From Pectobacterium fontis (GTDB lineage Bacteria; Pseudomonadota; Gammaproteobacteria; Enterobacterales; Enterobacteriaceae), in the NCBI RefSeq assembly GCF_000803215.1, contig NZ_JSXC01000003.1, forward strand, positions 1 to 64,000: a stretch of DNA of 64,000 bases, in the 5' to 3' direction. Of this stretch, positions 8,812 through 18,055 are shown in pieces. The notes below the pieces were generated by a model, which had not been told where the DNA came from, searched no databases, and saw only the letters and a program-made list of their open reading frames with translations. Every line of letters begins with the position of its first letter. Position 1 is the stretch's first letter. Both the position numbers and the translations under genes were made by a program.

Positions 8812-10458
8812 ATGAATGGAGCGCAGTGGGTGGTACAAGCGTTGCGAGCGCAAGGAGTGGAAACCGTTTTTGGGTATCCGGGAGGCGCGATAATGCCCGT
8901 CTATGATGCACTGTATGACGGCGGCGTTAAACACCTGCTGTGTCGCCATGAGCAAGGCGCGGTGATGGCGGCGATTGGCTATGCTCGCTCCACGGGTAAT
9001 GTGGGCGTCTGCATTGCGACGTCTGGCCCAGGTGCAACGAACCTGATCACCGGTCTTGCCGATGCGCTGTTGGATTCTGTACCTGTGGTGGCGATCACCG
9101 GGCAGGTGGGGTCGGCGCTGATTGGTACTGATGCTTTTCAGGAAATCGACGTGCTGGGGCTGTCGCTGGCCTGTACGAAACACAGTTTTCTGGTTGAGTC
9201 TCTCGAATCGCTGCCGGACGTGATGGCAGAAGCATTCGCGATTGCCAATAGCGGTCGCCCCGGCCCCGTTCTGGTCGATATTCCTAAAGATATTCAACTG
9301 GCTATGGGCGATTTTACGCCGAATTTTTCGCCTGTTGCTAACGATGCCGATTTCCCCGCTCAAGATATGACGCAGGCGTATGCCCTATTGGCGCAAGCAA
9401 AAAAACCGGTGTTGTACGTTGGCGGTGGGGTCGGTATGGCGAATGCGGTTCCGGCGCTGCGTGAATTCTTGAAGGTGACGGGTATCCCTTCTGTGTCGAC
9501 GTTGAAAGGTTTAGGTGCTGTGGATGCCAATCATCCCTATTACCTCGGTATGATTGGTATGCACGGCACAAAGGCGGCGAACCTGATTGTGCAAGAGTGC
9601 GATCTGTTAATCGCCGTCGGAGCACGTTTTGATGACCGCGTGACGGGCAAGCTGAACGCCTTTGCGCCTCACGCCAGCGTGATTCATATGGATATCGACC
9701 CGGCGGAACTGAGCAAATTGCGTCATGCGAATGTGGCATTGCAAGGCGATCTGAATGAGATGCTGCCTGCACTGCAACAGCCGCTGAATGTTGACGCATG
9801 GCGTCAGCAGGCTGCCATGATGAAGGCGGAATATCCGTGGCGTTATGATCATCCCGGTCAGGCGATTTATGCCCCCGCGTTGCTGAAGGCGATTTCTGAG
9901 CGGATGGATGCCGATACCGTGGTGACGACCGATGTGGGCCAACACCAAATGTGGGCTGCACAGCATATGACGTTCAGCCGCCCGGAGAATTTCATCACCT
10001 CCAGCGGCCTCGGCACAATGGGCTTCGGTGTACCCGCTGCGGTAGGCGCACAGGTGGCGCGCCCGGACGACATGGTTATCTGCATTTCGGGTGATGGCTC
10101 TTTCATGATGAATGTTCAGGAATTGGGCACCATCAAACGAAAACGGCTGCCGTTGAAGATCGTGTTGCTGGATAACCAACGGTTAGGCATGGTACGTCAG
10201 TGGCAACAATTATTTTTTGATGAACGCTATAGTGAAACCGACCTCTCCGATAACCCCGATTTCCTGACGCTGGCAAGCGCATTTGATATCCCCGGCCAGC
10301 GCATCACCCGTAAAGATCAAATTGATACCGCGCTGGATGCCCTGTTTAACAGCGAAGGCCCCTACTTACTGCATGTATCGATTGATGAGTACGAAAACGT
10401 CTGGCCGCTGGTTCCGCCGGGTGCGGGTAACGAAACGATGCTCGACAAAACCCAATAA
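8812..10458 (+). CDS. ilvG: Acetolactate synthase II, large subunit
   Basis: A full-length 548-aa thiamine-diphosphate enzyme that makes acetolactate from two pyruvates, or acetohydroxybutyrate from pyruvate and 2-oxobutyrate. The catalytic glutamate is Glu47 in CRHEQGA. The ThDP-binding motif [12 protein letters not shown] begins near residue 427 and runs on to LLDNQ. The gene is intact, unlike E. coli K-12 where a frameshift disrupts ilvG. It is followed 38 bp later by its small subunit gene ilvM. Confidence 0.96.
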   Translation: MNGAQWVVQALRAQGVETVFGYPGGAIMPVYDALYDGGVKHLLCRHEQGAVMAAIGYARSTGNVGVCIATSGPGATNLITGLADALLDSVPVVAITGQVGSALIGTDAFQEIDVLGLSLACTKHSFLVESLESLPDVMAEAFAIANSGRPGPVLVDIPKDIQLAMGDFTPNFSPVANDADFPAQDMTQAYALLAQAKKPVLYVGGGVGMANAVPALREFLKVTGIPSVSTLKGLGAVDANHPYYLGMIGMHGTKAANLIVQECDLLIAVGARFDDRVTGKLNAFAPHASVIHMDIDPAELSKLRHANVALQGDLNEMLPALQQPLNVDAWRQQAAMMKAEYPWRYDHPGQAIYAPALLKAISERMDADTVVTTDVGQHQMWAAQHMTFSRPENFITSSGLGTMGFGVPAAVGAQVARPDDMVICISGDGSFMMNVQELGTIKRKRLPLKIVLLDNQRLGMVRQWQQLFFDERYSETDLSDNPDFLTLASAFDIPGQRITRKDQIDTALDALFNSEGPYLLHVSIDEYENVWPLVPPGAGNETMLDKTQ

Positions 10459-10496
10459 TGGCCGACCTACACAGAATAAGTGCTGGAGACAACAGA

Positions 10497-10757
10497 ATGA
10501 CACATCATCAACTTTCGATTCAGGCGCGCTTTCGTCCCGAGGTTCTGGAGCGTGTATTGCGTGTTACCCGCCATCGCGGTTTCAAAGTTTGTGCCATGAA
10601 TATGGTACAAACCATCAATAGCGATCACATTAATATTGAACTGACCGTTGCCAGCCATCGTTCAGTGGATTTATTGTCAACGCAATTAAGCAAGCTGTTG
10701 GATATCGCCCGTGTTGACATCCAACCTATGACGACATCACAGCAGATCAGCGCCTAA
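10497..10757 (+). CDS. ilvM: Acetolactate synthase II, small subunit
   Basis: An 86-aa ACT-domain regulatory subunit with ERVLRVTRHRGF and NIELTVASHRSVDLL, matching IlvM in length and sequence. It stabilises and activates IlvG; isozyme II is the form insensitive to valine in E. coli. The frame is open upstream, but the ATG at 10497 follows CTGGAG with good spacing. Confidence 0.95.
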   Translation: MTHHQLSIQARFRPEVLERVLRVTRHRGFKVCAMNMVQTINSDHINIELTVASHRSVDLLSTQLSKLLDIARVDIQPMTTSQQISA

Positions 10758-10783
10758 CGCATAAGAAGAGTAAGGAAAAAAGA

Positions 10784-11710
10784 ATGACAAAAAAAGCGGA
10801 TTACATTTGGTTCAATGGCGAGATGGTTCCATGGGCTGAAGCCAAAGTCCATGTGATGTCGCACGCCTTGCATTATGGCACCTCCGTGTTTGAGGGGGTT
10901 CGTTGCTATAATTCACACAAAGGCCCGGTGGTTTTTCGTCACCGTGAACACATGCAGCGTCTCCATGATTCGGCAAAAATTTACCGTATGCCGGTCGAGC
11001 AAAGCGTGGATGAGCTGATGGAGGCCTGCCGTGAAACGCTGCGTAAAAACAACCTGACCAGCGCCTATATCCGCCCGCTGGTGTTTATTGGCGATGTCGG
11101 TATGGGGGTGAATCCACCAGACGGTTATAAAACCGACGTAATCATCGCCGCGTTCCCGTGGGGCGCGTATTTGGGTGAAGAAGCGCTGGAAGCAGGCATT
11201 GATGCCATGGTGTCGTCCTGGAATCGTGTGGCGGCGAATACCATTCCAACGGCGGCGAAAGCGGGCGGTAACTATCTGTCCTCCTTGCTGGTGGGCAGCG
11301 AAGCCCGCCGTCACGGCTATCAGGAAGGGATCGCGCTGGATGTCCATGGCTACGTATCTGAAGGCGCCGGTGAGAACCTGTTTGAAGTGAAGGACGGAAT
11401 TATCTTCACGCCGCCGTTCACCTCTTCTGCCCTGCCGGGTATTACGCGTGACGCCATCATCAAGCTGGCGAAAGATGCAGGCTATGAAGTCCGTGAGCAG
11501 GTGCTGTCCCGCGAGTCACTGTATCTGGCGGATGAAGTGTTCATGTCCGGCACCGCAGCGGAAATTACGCCGGTGCGTAGCGTAGACGGTATTCAGGTCG
11601 GCATTGGCAAACGCGGCCCGGTCACCAAAGCCTTGCAGCAGGCGTTCTTTGGCCTCTTCACGGGTGAAACCGACGATAAATGGGGCTGGTTGGATCCGGT
11701 AAATCATTAA
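10784..11710 (+). CDS. ilvE: Branched-chain amino acid aminotransferase
   Basis: A 308-aa fold-type IV PLP aminotransferase performing the last step of Leu, Ile and Val synthesis. The Schiff-base lysine is Lys159 within TAAKAGGNY. Other family blocks are HYGTSVFEGVR near residue 30 and EVFMSGTAAEITPV near the C-terminus. Third enzyme gene of the operon; a GTAAGGA ribosome site precedes it. Confidence 0.97.
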   Translation: MTKKADYIWFNGEMVPWAEAKVHVMSHALHYGTSVFEGVRCYNSHKGPVVFRHREHMQRLHDSAKIYRMPVEQSVDELMEACRETLRKNNLTSAYIRPLVFIGDVGMGVNPPDGYKTDVIIAAFPWGAYLGEEALEAGIDAMVSSWNRVAANTIPTAAKAGGNYLSSLLVGSEARRHGYQEGIALDVHGYVSEGAGENLFEVKDGIIFTPPFTSSALPGITRDAIIKLAKDAGYEVREQVLSRESLYLADEVFMSGTAAEITPVRSVDGIQVGIGKRGPVTKALQQAFFGLFTGETDDKWGWLDPVNH

Positions 11711-11779
11711 TTAATCAAGACTTTCAGGCGGTGACACGTTCCGTCATCGCCACATTCGTAATTTTTGGAGTAATAGAGC

Positions 11780-13630
11780 ATGCCTAAGTATCGTTCAGCC
11801 ACTACCACGCACGGCCGTAATATGGCCGGTGCCCGAGCCCTGTGGCGCGCAACGGGAATGACCGACAATGATTTTGGTAAACCCATTATCGCGGTGGTCA
11901 ACTCTTTCACCCAATTCGTGCCCGGCCATGTGCACTTGCGCGATCTGGGTAAACTGGTTGCCGAGCAGATCGAAGCCTCTGGCGGTGTGGCGAAAGAATT
12001 CAACACCATTGCGGTGGACGACGGTATCGCGATGGGGCACGGCGGTATGCTCTATTCTCTGCCTTCCCGTGAACTGATCGCCGACTCGGTGGAGTACATG
12101 GTCAATGCCCACTGCGCAGATGCGATGGTGTGTATTTCCAACTGTGACAAAATCACCCCAGGGATGCTGATGGCGTCGCTGCGTTTGAATATTCCGGTGA
12201 TTTTCGTCTCCGGTGGCCCGATGGAAGCGGGGAAAACCAAATTATCCGATCAGATCATCAAGCTGGATCTGGTGGATGCGATGATTCAGGGCGCGGATCC
12301 GAAGGTGTCCGATCAACAGAGTGAGCAAGTGGAACGCTCTGCCTGCCCGACCTGTGGTTCCTGCTCCGGTATGTTTACCGCCAACTCGATGAACTGTCTG
12401 ACCGAAGCATTGGGTCTGTCTCAGCCGGGTAACGGCTCGCTGCTGGCGACACACGCCGACCGTAAACAACTGTTCCTGAACGCAGGGAAACGCATTGTGG
12501 GTTTGGCGAAGCGTTACTACGAACAGGATGATGAGAGAGTACTGCCGCGCAACATCGCCAATAAATCCGCCTTTGAAAACGCCATGATTCTGGATATCGC
12601 GATGGGCGGTTCGACCAATACCGTTTTGCACCTGCTGGCAGCGGCGCAGGAAGGGGAAGTGGATTTCACCATGACCGACATCGACAGATTGTCACGTCAG
12701 GTTCCGCATCTGTGTAAGGTGGCGCCAAGTACGCAAAAATATCACATGGAAGACGTACACCGCGCAGGCGGCGTGATCGGCATTTTGGGCGAGTTGGATA
12801 GAGCTGGCCTGCTGAACCGTGAAGTGAGCAATGTGCTGGGCAAAACGCTACCGGAAACGCTGGAAGCCTATGACGTGATGTTGACGCAGGATGAAAGCGT
12901 GAAAAGCATGTATTCCGCGGGGCCAGCGGGTATCCGTACCACGCAGGCGTTCTCGCAGGATTGCCGCTGGGATTCGCTGGATACCGATCGTCAGGAAGGG
13001 TGCATCCGTTCGCGCGAATTCGCCTACAGTCAGGACGGTGGTCTGGCCGTGTTGTACGGCAATCTGGCCGAGAATGGCTGTATCGTGAAAACCGCAGGCG
13101 TGGATGAAGGCAGTCTGGTCTTCCGTGGTCCGGCGAAAGTGTATGAAAGCCAGGATGATGCGGTAGAGGCGATTCTCGGCGGTAAAGTGGTGGCAGGCGA
13201 TGTCGTGGTGATTCGCTACGAAGGGCCGAAAGGCGGGCCGGGTATGCAGGAAATGCTGTATCCGACTACCTACCTGAAATCGATGGGATTGGGTAAGAGC
13301 TGTGCGTTGATCACCGACGGACGCTTCTCTGGCGGCACCTCCGGCCTGTCTATCGGCCATGCCTCTCCTGAAGCGGCCAGCGGCGGCACTATTGCGCTGG
13401 TACAAGACGGTGACACTATCGCGATTGATATTCCCAACCGCAGTATTGCGCTGGTGGTCGATGACAATGAATTAGCGAGCCGTCGTGCAGCCGAAGAAGC
13501 GCGTGGCGAGCACGCCTGGACGCCGCACAACCGTGAACGTCAGGTTTCTTTTGCGCTGCGTGCCTACGCGAGTCTGGCAACCAGCGCGGATAAAGGTGCA
13601 GTGCGGGATAAAAGCAAGCTGGGAGGCTAA
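11780..13630 (+). CDS. ilvD: Dihydroxy-acid dehydratase
   Basis: A 616-aa iron-sulfur dehydratase converting dihydroxy acids to 2-oxo acids in Ile and Val synthesis. Cluster ligands are visible at Cys122 (CISNCDK) and Cys195 ([11 protein letters not shown]). The C-terminal motif GRFSGGTSG is also present. Its TAA overlaps the first possible ilvA start. Confidence 0.97.
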   Translation: MPKYRSATTTHGRNMAGARALWRATGMTDNDFGKPIIAVVNSFTQFVPGHVHLRDLGKLVAEQIEASGGVAKEFNTIAVDDGIAMGHGGMLYSLPSRELIADSVEYMVNAHCADAMVCISNCDKITPGMLMASLRLNIPVIFVSGGPMEAGKTKLSDQIIKLDLVDAMIQGADPKVSDQQSEQVERSACPTCGSCSGMFTANSMNCLTEALGLSQPGNGSLLATHADRKQLFLNAGKRIVGLAKRYYEQDDERVLPRNIANKSAFENAMILDIAMGGSTNTVLHLLAAAQEGEVDFTMTDIDRLSRQVPHLCKVAPSTQKYHMEDVHRAGGVIGILGELDRAGLLNREVSNVLGKTLPETLEAYDVMLTQDESVKSMYSAGPAGIRTTQAFSQDCRWDSLDTDRQEGCIRSREFAYSQDGGLAVLYGNLAENGCIVKTAGVDEGSLVFRGPAKVYESQDDAVEAILGGKVVAGDVVVIRYEGPKGGPGMQEMLYPTTYLKSMGLGKSCALITDGRFSGGTSGLSIGHASPEAASGGTIALVQDGDTIAIDIPNRSIALVVDDNELASRRAAEEARGEHAWTPHNRERQVSFALRAYASLATSADKGAVRDKSKLGG

Positions 13631-13635
13631 TGCTG

Positions 13636-15180
13636 ATGGCTGTGTCACAACCTCTTCCTGCCGCGCCGGGAGGCGCGGAGTACCTGCGGGCGATCTTGCG
13701 CTCGCCGGTGTATGAAGTCACGCAGGTCACACCGCTGGAGAAGATGGATAAACTCTCCTCGCGGTTAGGTAATGTCATTCTGGTAAAACGTGAAGACAGG
13801 CACCCGGTGCACAGCTTCAAGCTGCGTGGCGCGTACGCGATGATGGCGGGTCTGAGCGATGAGCAAAAGTCACACGGTGTGGTAACGGCGTCTGCTGGTA
13901 ACCACGCGCAGGGGGTCGCGCTTTCTTCCAGCAAGCTGGGGATTAAATCACTGATTGTGATGCCGGTAGCGACGGCAGACATCAAGGTGGATGCGGTACG
14001 CGGTTTTGGCGGCGAGGTTTTGCTATACGGCGCTAACTTTGATGAAGCGAAGGCCAAAGCGATTGAGCTGTCACAGCAGCAACACATGACCTTTCTGCCC
14101 CCGTTCGATCATCCGGCAGTGATTGCGGGTCAAGGTACGTTGGCGTTGGAATTGCTACAGCAGGATGCCCATCTGGATCGTGTGTTTGTGCCCGTTGGTG
14201 GCGGTGGTCTGGCAGCGGGTGTCGCTGTGCTGATCAAGCAACTGATGCCACAGATTCAGGTCATCGGCGTGGAAGCGGCGGATTCCGCTTGCCTGCGTGC
14301 AGCGCTGGATGCGGGTCATCCTGTCGATTTGCCGCGTGTCGGGCTGTTTGCTGAAGGCGTCGCGGTAAAACGTATCGGTGATGAAACCTTCCGCCTGTGT
14401 CAGGAATATCTGGATGATGTGATTACCGTCGATAGTGACGCCATCTGTGCGGCAGTGAAAGATCTGTTCGAAGATGTGCGTGCGATTGCTGAACCGTCTG
14501 GCGCGCTGGCGCTGGCGGGGATGAAAAAGTACATCCAACAGCACCAGATTCAGGGTGAGCGCTTGGCGCACATTCTTTCCGGTGCGAACGTGAACTTCCA
14601 CGGCCTGCGGTATGTGTCTGAACGTTGTGAACTGGGTGAGCAGCGTGAAGCGCTGCTGGCGGTAACGATCCCTGAGCAACAGGGCAGCTTCCTGAAGTTT
14701 TGCCAACTGCTGGGCGGCCGCTCAGTGACCGAGTTTAACTATCGCTACGCGGATGCCAAAGATGCCTGCATTTTTGTCGGCGTACGCCTGACGCGCGGCT
14801 ATGCGGAACGGCAGGAGATCATCGCCGAGCTTGCCGCTGACGGTTATGAAGTGGTGGACCTGTCCGATGATGAAATGGCGAAGCTGCATGTGCGCTACAT
14901 GGTCGGCGGGCGCCCCTCCAAGCCACTACAGGAAAGGCTTTATAGCTTTGAGTTCCCCGAGTCGCCGGGCGCGTTACTGAAATTCCTGCATACGCTGGGC
15001 ACGCACTGGAATATTTCGCTGTTCCATTACCGTAGCCACGGTACGGACTTTGGCCGCGTGCTGGCTGCGTTCGAGCTGGAAGCTGGCGATCGAGAATTCG
15101 AACAGCACTTACAGGCGCTGGGCTATGAATGCCACGACGAAACCCATAATCCGGCGTTCCGCTTCTTTTTAGCGGGTTAA
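13636..15180 (+). CDS. ilvA: Threonine dehydratase (biosynthetic)
   Basis: A 514-aa PLP enzyme making 2-oxobutyrate from threonine, the committed step to isoleucine. The PLP lysine is Lys62 in HSFKLRGA, SAGNHAQG and the glycine loop VGGGGLAAG follow, and two C-terminal ACT-like domains (KFCQLLGGRSVTEFNYRY, FPESPGALLKF) carry feedback control by isoleucine and valine. An ATG at 13630 overlaps the ilvD stop, but ATG 13636 aligns with the family N-terminus. Last gene of the operon. Confidence 0.96.
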   Translation: MAVSQPLPAAPGGAEYLRAILRSPVYEVTQVTPLEKMDKLSSRLGNVILVKREDRHPVHSFKLRGAYAMMAGLSDEQKSHGVVTASAGNHAQGVALSSSKLGIKSLIVMPVATADIKVDAVRGFGGEVLLYGANFDEAKAKAIELSQQQHMTFLPPFDHPAVIAGQGTLALELLQQDAHLDRVFVPVGGGGLAAGVAVLIKQLMPQIQVIGVEAADSACLRAALDAGHPVDLPRVGLFAEGVAVKRIGDETFRLCQEYLDDVITVDSDAICAAVKDLFEDVRAIAEPSGALALAGMKKYIQQHQIQGERLAHILSGANVNFHGLRYVSERCELGEQREALLAVTIPEQQGSFLKFCQLLGGRSVTEFNYRYADAKDACIFVGVRLTRGYAERQEIIAELAADGYEVVDLSDDEMAKLHVRYMVGGRPSKPLQERLYSFEFPESPGALLKFLHTLGTHWNISLFHYRSHGTDFGRVLAAFELEAGDREFEQHLQALGYECHDETHNPAFRFFLAG

Positions 15181-15199
15181 GCGCTGAGTTTTCCCCCCA

Positions 15200-15238
15200 C
15201 GCCGCCGATGGTGTTTCACTGTCGGCGGCGTTATCTTT
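15200..15238 (+). terminator. Terminator after ilvA
   Basis: A 9-bp stem CGCCGCCGA (15200-15208) with TCGGCGGCG (15222-15230), then TTATCTTT. The structure is part of a 104-bp sequence that recurs at 16309-16412, where the stem is shortened to 6 bp. Confidence 0.6.
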
Positions 15239-15307
15239 AATGCCATCTGACAGCCGCAGGGATGGTATTTCTTTATGGCAATGCAGTTCACCGGTTTTTC
15301 TCAAGCG
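15204..15307 (+). repeat. 104-bp direct repeat, copy 1
   Basis: This stretch runs from within the ilvA terminator to the sequence TTTTTCTCAAGCG and is repeated with few differences at 16309-16412. The copies have equal length and lie 1,105 bp apart, enclosing the two LprI-like genes. Copy 2 contains the true 5' end of the DUF2461 gene, whereas copy 1 contains only its first codons. Confidence 0.85.
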
Positions 15308-15331
15308 TGTTATTTAAGGATGAAAAAATGA
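15275..15331 (+). pseudogene. Vestigial 5' fragment of the DUF2461 gene
   Basis: Reading from ATG 15275 gives MAMQFTGFSQACYLRMKK and a stop. The intact gene at 16380 begins MATPFSGFSQAG. The similarity ends exactly where the 104-bp repeat ends, so this is a broken duplicate start. Its TGA overlaps the ATG of the first LprI-like gene (ATGA), so it might still serve as a translated leader. Confidence 0.65.
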
Positions 15332-15768
15332 AAAGTATCTATTTATGTCTGTTGATGCTATTTGCTGTGAACGGAATATCTCCTGCGTTTGCTGAGATTT
15401 ACTGGAGCAAGCTGGATTCGATGGAAAAAGTGCTATGTAAAGATATTATGAAAGGTGAGAGCTATCACGAAGTGGATATTTGTATTGACCGAATGCTTAC
15501 CGATTCGACAGAAAAACTAGAGCAAAAAAATAAAGAAACAATAAATTTTCTCTCCAAACTTATAACTATGGAGGATGAGGAAGATGCTGTTAAGCTTTTC
15601 AAAGCAGATCAAGCTGCGTGGGAAAACTATGTTACTCATCGTTGTGCGTATAAGGGATTTGACTACGAAAAAGATAGCCCCATTTATTTTGCTGGTAAAA
15701 GCCTTTGTGAGGCGGTAGAAAATTACAGACGGATAGAGTCGCTAGACGGTGAACTCAATATACTTTAA
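15328..15768 (+). CDS. LprI-like (DUF1311) secreted protein, tandem copy A
   Basis: A 146-aa exported protein with a signal peptide (about residues 1-20, ending AFA before EIYW). The mature part resembles the lysozyme-inhibitor LprI N-terminal / DUF1311 family: a cysteine near the start (VLCKDIM), DICIDRMLTDS, a QAAWENY motif, then HRCAY and SLCEAVENY. The four mature cysteines probably form two disulfides in the periplasm. Start chosen at ATG 15328, after TTTAAGGATG. It is followed by a close paralogue. Family assignment is from motif pattern; actual lysozyme inhibition is not established. Confidence 0.7.
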   Translation: MKSIYLCLLMLFAVNGISPAFAEIYWSKLDSMEKVLCKDIMKGESYHEVDICIDRMLTDSTEKLEQKNKETINFLSKLITMEDEEDAVKLFKADQAAWENYVTHRCAYKGFDYEKDSPIYFAGKSLCEAVENYRRIESLDGELNIL

Positions 15769-15840
15769 TTACTCATCTTTTATATAAACGTGTAACGCTG
15801 TCGATGATATTTTTTAGGCGAATAATTTAAGGATGAAGAA

Positions 15841-16281
15841 ATGAAAAATATCTATTTATTTTTATTTATGCTATTGACTGTGAACGGTATATCTCCTGCA
15901 TTTGGTGAGATTTACTGGAGCAAGCTGGGTATAATGAAAAAAACGTTATGTAAAGATCTGATGAAAGGTGAGAGCTATCATGAAGTGGATATTTGTATTG
16001 AACGGATGCTTTCTGATTCAGCGGAAAAATTAGAACAGAAAAATAAGGAAGCCATCAAATTCCTCTCTACACTGAAGGCTTTTGATGGTGAGGAGGAAGC
16101 AGTGCAGCTTTTTAAGAAAGATCAAGCCGCGTGGAAAAATTATGTTGTCCATCGTTGTGCATATAAGGTACACCCGTATGAGAAAGATAGCCCTATTTAT
16201 TTCTCAGGTAAAAGCCTCTGCGAGGCGGTAGAAAACTACAGACGGATCGAGTCGTTGGATGGTGAGCTAAATATCCCTTAA
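15841..16281 (+). CDS. LprI-like (DUF1311) secreted protein, tandem copy B
   Basis: A 146-aa paralogue of copy A with identical length. It shares the signal peptide pattern, KGESYHEVDICI, QAAW-NYV-HRCAYK and the C-terminal block SLCEAVENYRRIESLDGELNI. Divergence is concentrated in the middle helix. The ribosome-site region TTTAAGGATGAAGAAATG is also copied from gene A, which shows that the duplication included upstream sequence. The coding sequence is more AT-rich than the neighbouring ilv genes, consistent with acquisition by transfer. Confidence 0.7.
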   Translation: MKNIYLFLFMLLTVNGISPAFGEIYWSKLGIMKKTLCKDLMKGESYHEVDICIERMLSDSAEKLEQKNKEAIKFLSTLKAFDGEEEAVQLFKKDQAAWKNYVVHRCAYKVHPYEKDSPIYFSGKSLCEAVENYRRIESLDGELNIP

Positions 16282-16308
16282 TGCTCATCCTTTGAATAGG
16301 TGTGTCAC

Positions 16309-16412
16309 GCCGATGGTGTTTCACTGTCGGCGGCGTTATCTTTAATGCCATCTGACAGCAACAGGGATGGTATTTCTCTATGGCAACACCGTTCAGCGGT
16401 TTTTCTCAAGCG
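16309..16412 (+). repeat. 104-bp direct repeat, copy 2
   Basis: The second copy of the repeat contains a weakened version of the ilvA-type hairpin (CGCCGA with TCGGCG), the ribosome-site region and the first 11 codons of the DUF2461 gene. See copy 1 at 15204. Confidence 0.85.
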
Positions 16413-17111
16413 GGTTTAACGTTTCTTCAGCAGGTGCGACAGCACAACGATAAAGCGTGGTTTGACGAGCATCGCGCGGTTTACGACGAGCAACTGGTTG
16501 CGCCGTTCCGCATGCTGGTGGATGAACTCAGTCTGACGATGTTGCAGATTGACGACCATTTTGAAACGCGTCCTGCCATCGGTAAAACACTTTCCCGTAT
16601 TCACCGTGATACGCGCTTTTCTCACGATAAATCACGCTATCGCAGCCAGATGTGGCTCACTTTCAAACGTACTCGCAAAGACTGGACGGACGCGCCAGTG
16701 TATTTCTTTGAAATCACACCGGATACCTGGCGCTACGGGCTGGGTTATTACAGCGCGACGCGCAACACGATGGATCTGTTCCGTCAGACGCTGCGCGGGA
16801 ATCCGTCGCAGTTTCTTGAGATGGCGAGTTGTCTGGGAAATACCTTCACGCTGGAAGGGGACAGCTATAAACGCCCGCTGATTAAAGATCAGAAGCCGGA
16901 ACTGGCTGACTGGTATAACCGTAAATCGTTTGCCGCGATATGTACCCGGCAGGATATGGACGCGCTGTTTTCCGGCGATCTGGTGACGGTTCTGTCACAG
17001 GGGTTTACCCAGCTTGAACCGCTCTATCATTACCTGATGAACGTCGAAACCATGAAGAAGGCCGCGCAGGAAACGGAGCACGATACGCGTAATGCTGTTC
17101 ACTTTGAGTGA
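16380..17111 (+). CDS. DUF2461 (TIGR02453-type) protein
   Basis: A 243-aa soluble protein of the DUF2461 family. Family features are the N-terminal FSGFSQAGLTFLQQVRQHNDKAWF, then ISRIHRDTRFSHDKSRYR-like residues (here LSRIHRDTRFSHDKSRYR) and GLGYYSATRNTMDLFR. The function of the family is unknown. It is not present at this locus in E. coli. The gene probably followed ilvA directly before the LprI pair was inserted. Confidence 0.8.
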   Translation: MATPFSGFSQAGLTFLQQVRQHNDKAWFDEHRAVYDEQLVAPFRMLVDELSLTMLQIDDHFETRPAIGKTLSRIHRDTRFSHDKSRYRSQMWLTFKRTRKDWTDAPVYFFEITPDTWRYGLGYYSATRNTMDLFRQTLRGNPSQFLEMASCLGNTFTLEGDSYKRPLIKDQKPELADWYNRKSFAAICTRQDMDALFSGDLVTVLSQGFTQLEPLYHYLMNVETMKKAAQETEHDTRNAVHFE

Positions 17112-17117
17112 ATTTAG

Positions 17118-17230
17118 GGGGAAACACGGTGATGAGGTTCCCGCAGGGATACCTCGCACCGTGGTCGTCCCCGGTATCTCGATCTTTAAACGATCGGCGT
17201 TAGTACGAGACGCGGAGCTTTTCGGCGGAT
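17118..17230. repeat. Intergenic hairpin element, possibly a dispersed repeat
   Basis: Between the convergent DUF2461 and LprI-like genes, CACGGTG and CACCGTG (near 17125 and 17155) bracket a second dyad GAGGT and CCTC. The sequence then continues GGTCGTCCCCGG through to GGAGCTTTTCGGCGG. It does not look like a simple terminator and is composed like small dispersed elements of soft-rot genomes. A genome-wide count would be needed to call it a repeat. Confidence 0.4.
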
Positions 17231-17240
17231 AGAGGGTTCG

Positions 17241-17269
17241 AACGCCAGAGATAGGCGTCATGGCGTTTT
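17241..17269 (+). terminator. Possible terminator between convergent genes
   Basis: AACGCCA (17241-17247) pairs with TGGCGTT (17261-17267) and is followed by TTTC. It overlaps the stop codon region of the leftward LprI-like gene. Weak. Confidence 0.35.
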
Positions 17270-18055
17270 CTGCTGTTCCTGTGGGGCGTTATCGCGCTCC
17301 AGCAAAGTGTTAAACAGGTAACCTTCTTCCTGATTGCTGCCGAAGGTGGCGATTTGCAGATGATCGTCGTCAATGCAGGTGAGCAGTATTTTCACCTGCT
17401 GACCGAAGCTGCTTTCGCCTTTGCCGATCGCCTGTACATCGCTCATCTGACGGGCGGTGAAGGAAGTATCATCCAGTTTGTTACCGTAGCGGAATGCAAT
17501 GGATGCGCTGCCGTCAATCTTGCCGCGTTGGTCATTCATCGTCAGGCTGACGGCATGGTAGGGGGCTTTCTGATCGTATATTTCCCGAAAATACTCACCC
17601 AGATCGCGGTACTCCTCGGCTGAAAGCCCCGACATCACATACTCATAGCTGAACGAACCGTGGAAGCAGGAGGTTTTCTTCACGGGGGTAATCGGGGATG
17701 GCAACGCGTGCTGCGCGATGTCATTCAGATAACGCAGCCGATTGAGCTGCTGCTGGTAACGCTGGCGCAGGCAGTCTTCGTCTGTGCATTGGTCACGCGT
17801 GGTCAGCCAGCTACGCTGAAACTGGTTGAGCGTTTTTTCCCACGGCGCGCTGTTGGTGTAGGTTGTCAGGAACGCGCGGGAGGTCTTCCATGCCTGCGCT
17901 AACTCTTCATCGAGCTGTTCGAGCAACGGGCTGGCGCAAATCTGCTTTTCCTGCGCCGAGGCAGCTTTTTCGCAGGGGAAACTGGCGGCGTGCGTGTTGT
18001 CGCTGAGGGAAACCAGCGCCGCGCTGGCGATGAGGGTCGTGAACGCTATCTTCAT
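17258..18055 (-). CDS. LprI-like (DUF1311) secreted protein, larger form
   Basis: A 265-aa exported protein with a signal peptide ending near THA before ASFPC. The mature N-terminus shows the LprI/DUF1311 pattern FPCEKAASAQEKQICASPLLEQLDEELAQAW followed by QRSWLTTRDQC and CLRQRYQQQLNRL. A C-terminal domain of about 140 aa has no recognised function. Its ATG (18055) overlaps the TGA of ilvY by 4 bp (ATGA), so it is probably translated with the regulator. The frame is open 8 codons further upstream, but MKIAFTT is the natural signal-peptide start. Confidence 0.7.
   Translation of the reverse strand: MKIAFTTLIASAALVSLSDNTHAASFPCEKAASAQEKQICASPLLEQLDEELAQAWKTSRAFLTTYTNSAPWEKTLNQFQRSWLTTRDQCTDEDCLRQRYQQQLNRLRYLNDIAQHALPSPITPVKKTSCFHGSFSYEYVMSGLSAEEYRDLGEYFREIYDQKAPYHAVSLTMNDQRGKIDGSASIAFRYGNKLDDTSFTARQMSDVQAIGKGESSFGQQVKILLTCIDDDHLQIATFGSNQEEGYLFNTLLERDNAPQEQQKTP

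Noticed and set aside
8785-9363. A 192-codon open frame on the - strand
   Set aside because: Antisense shadow of the start of ilvG with a composition typical of reversed GC-rich codons.
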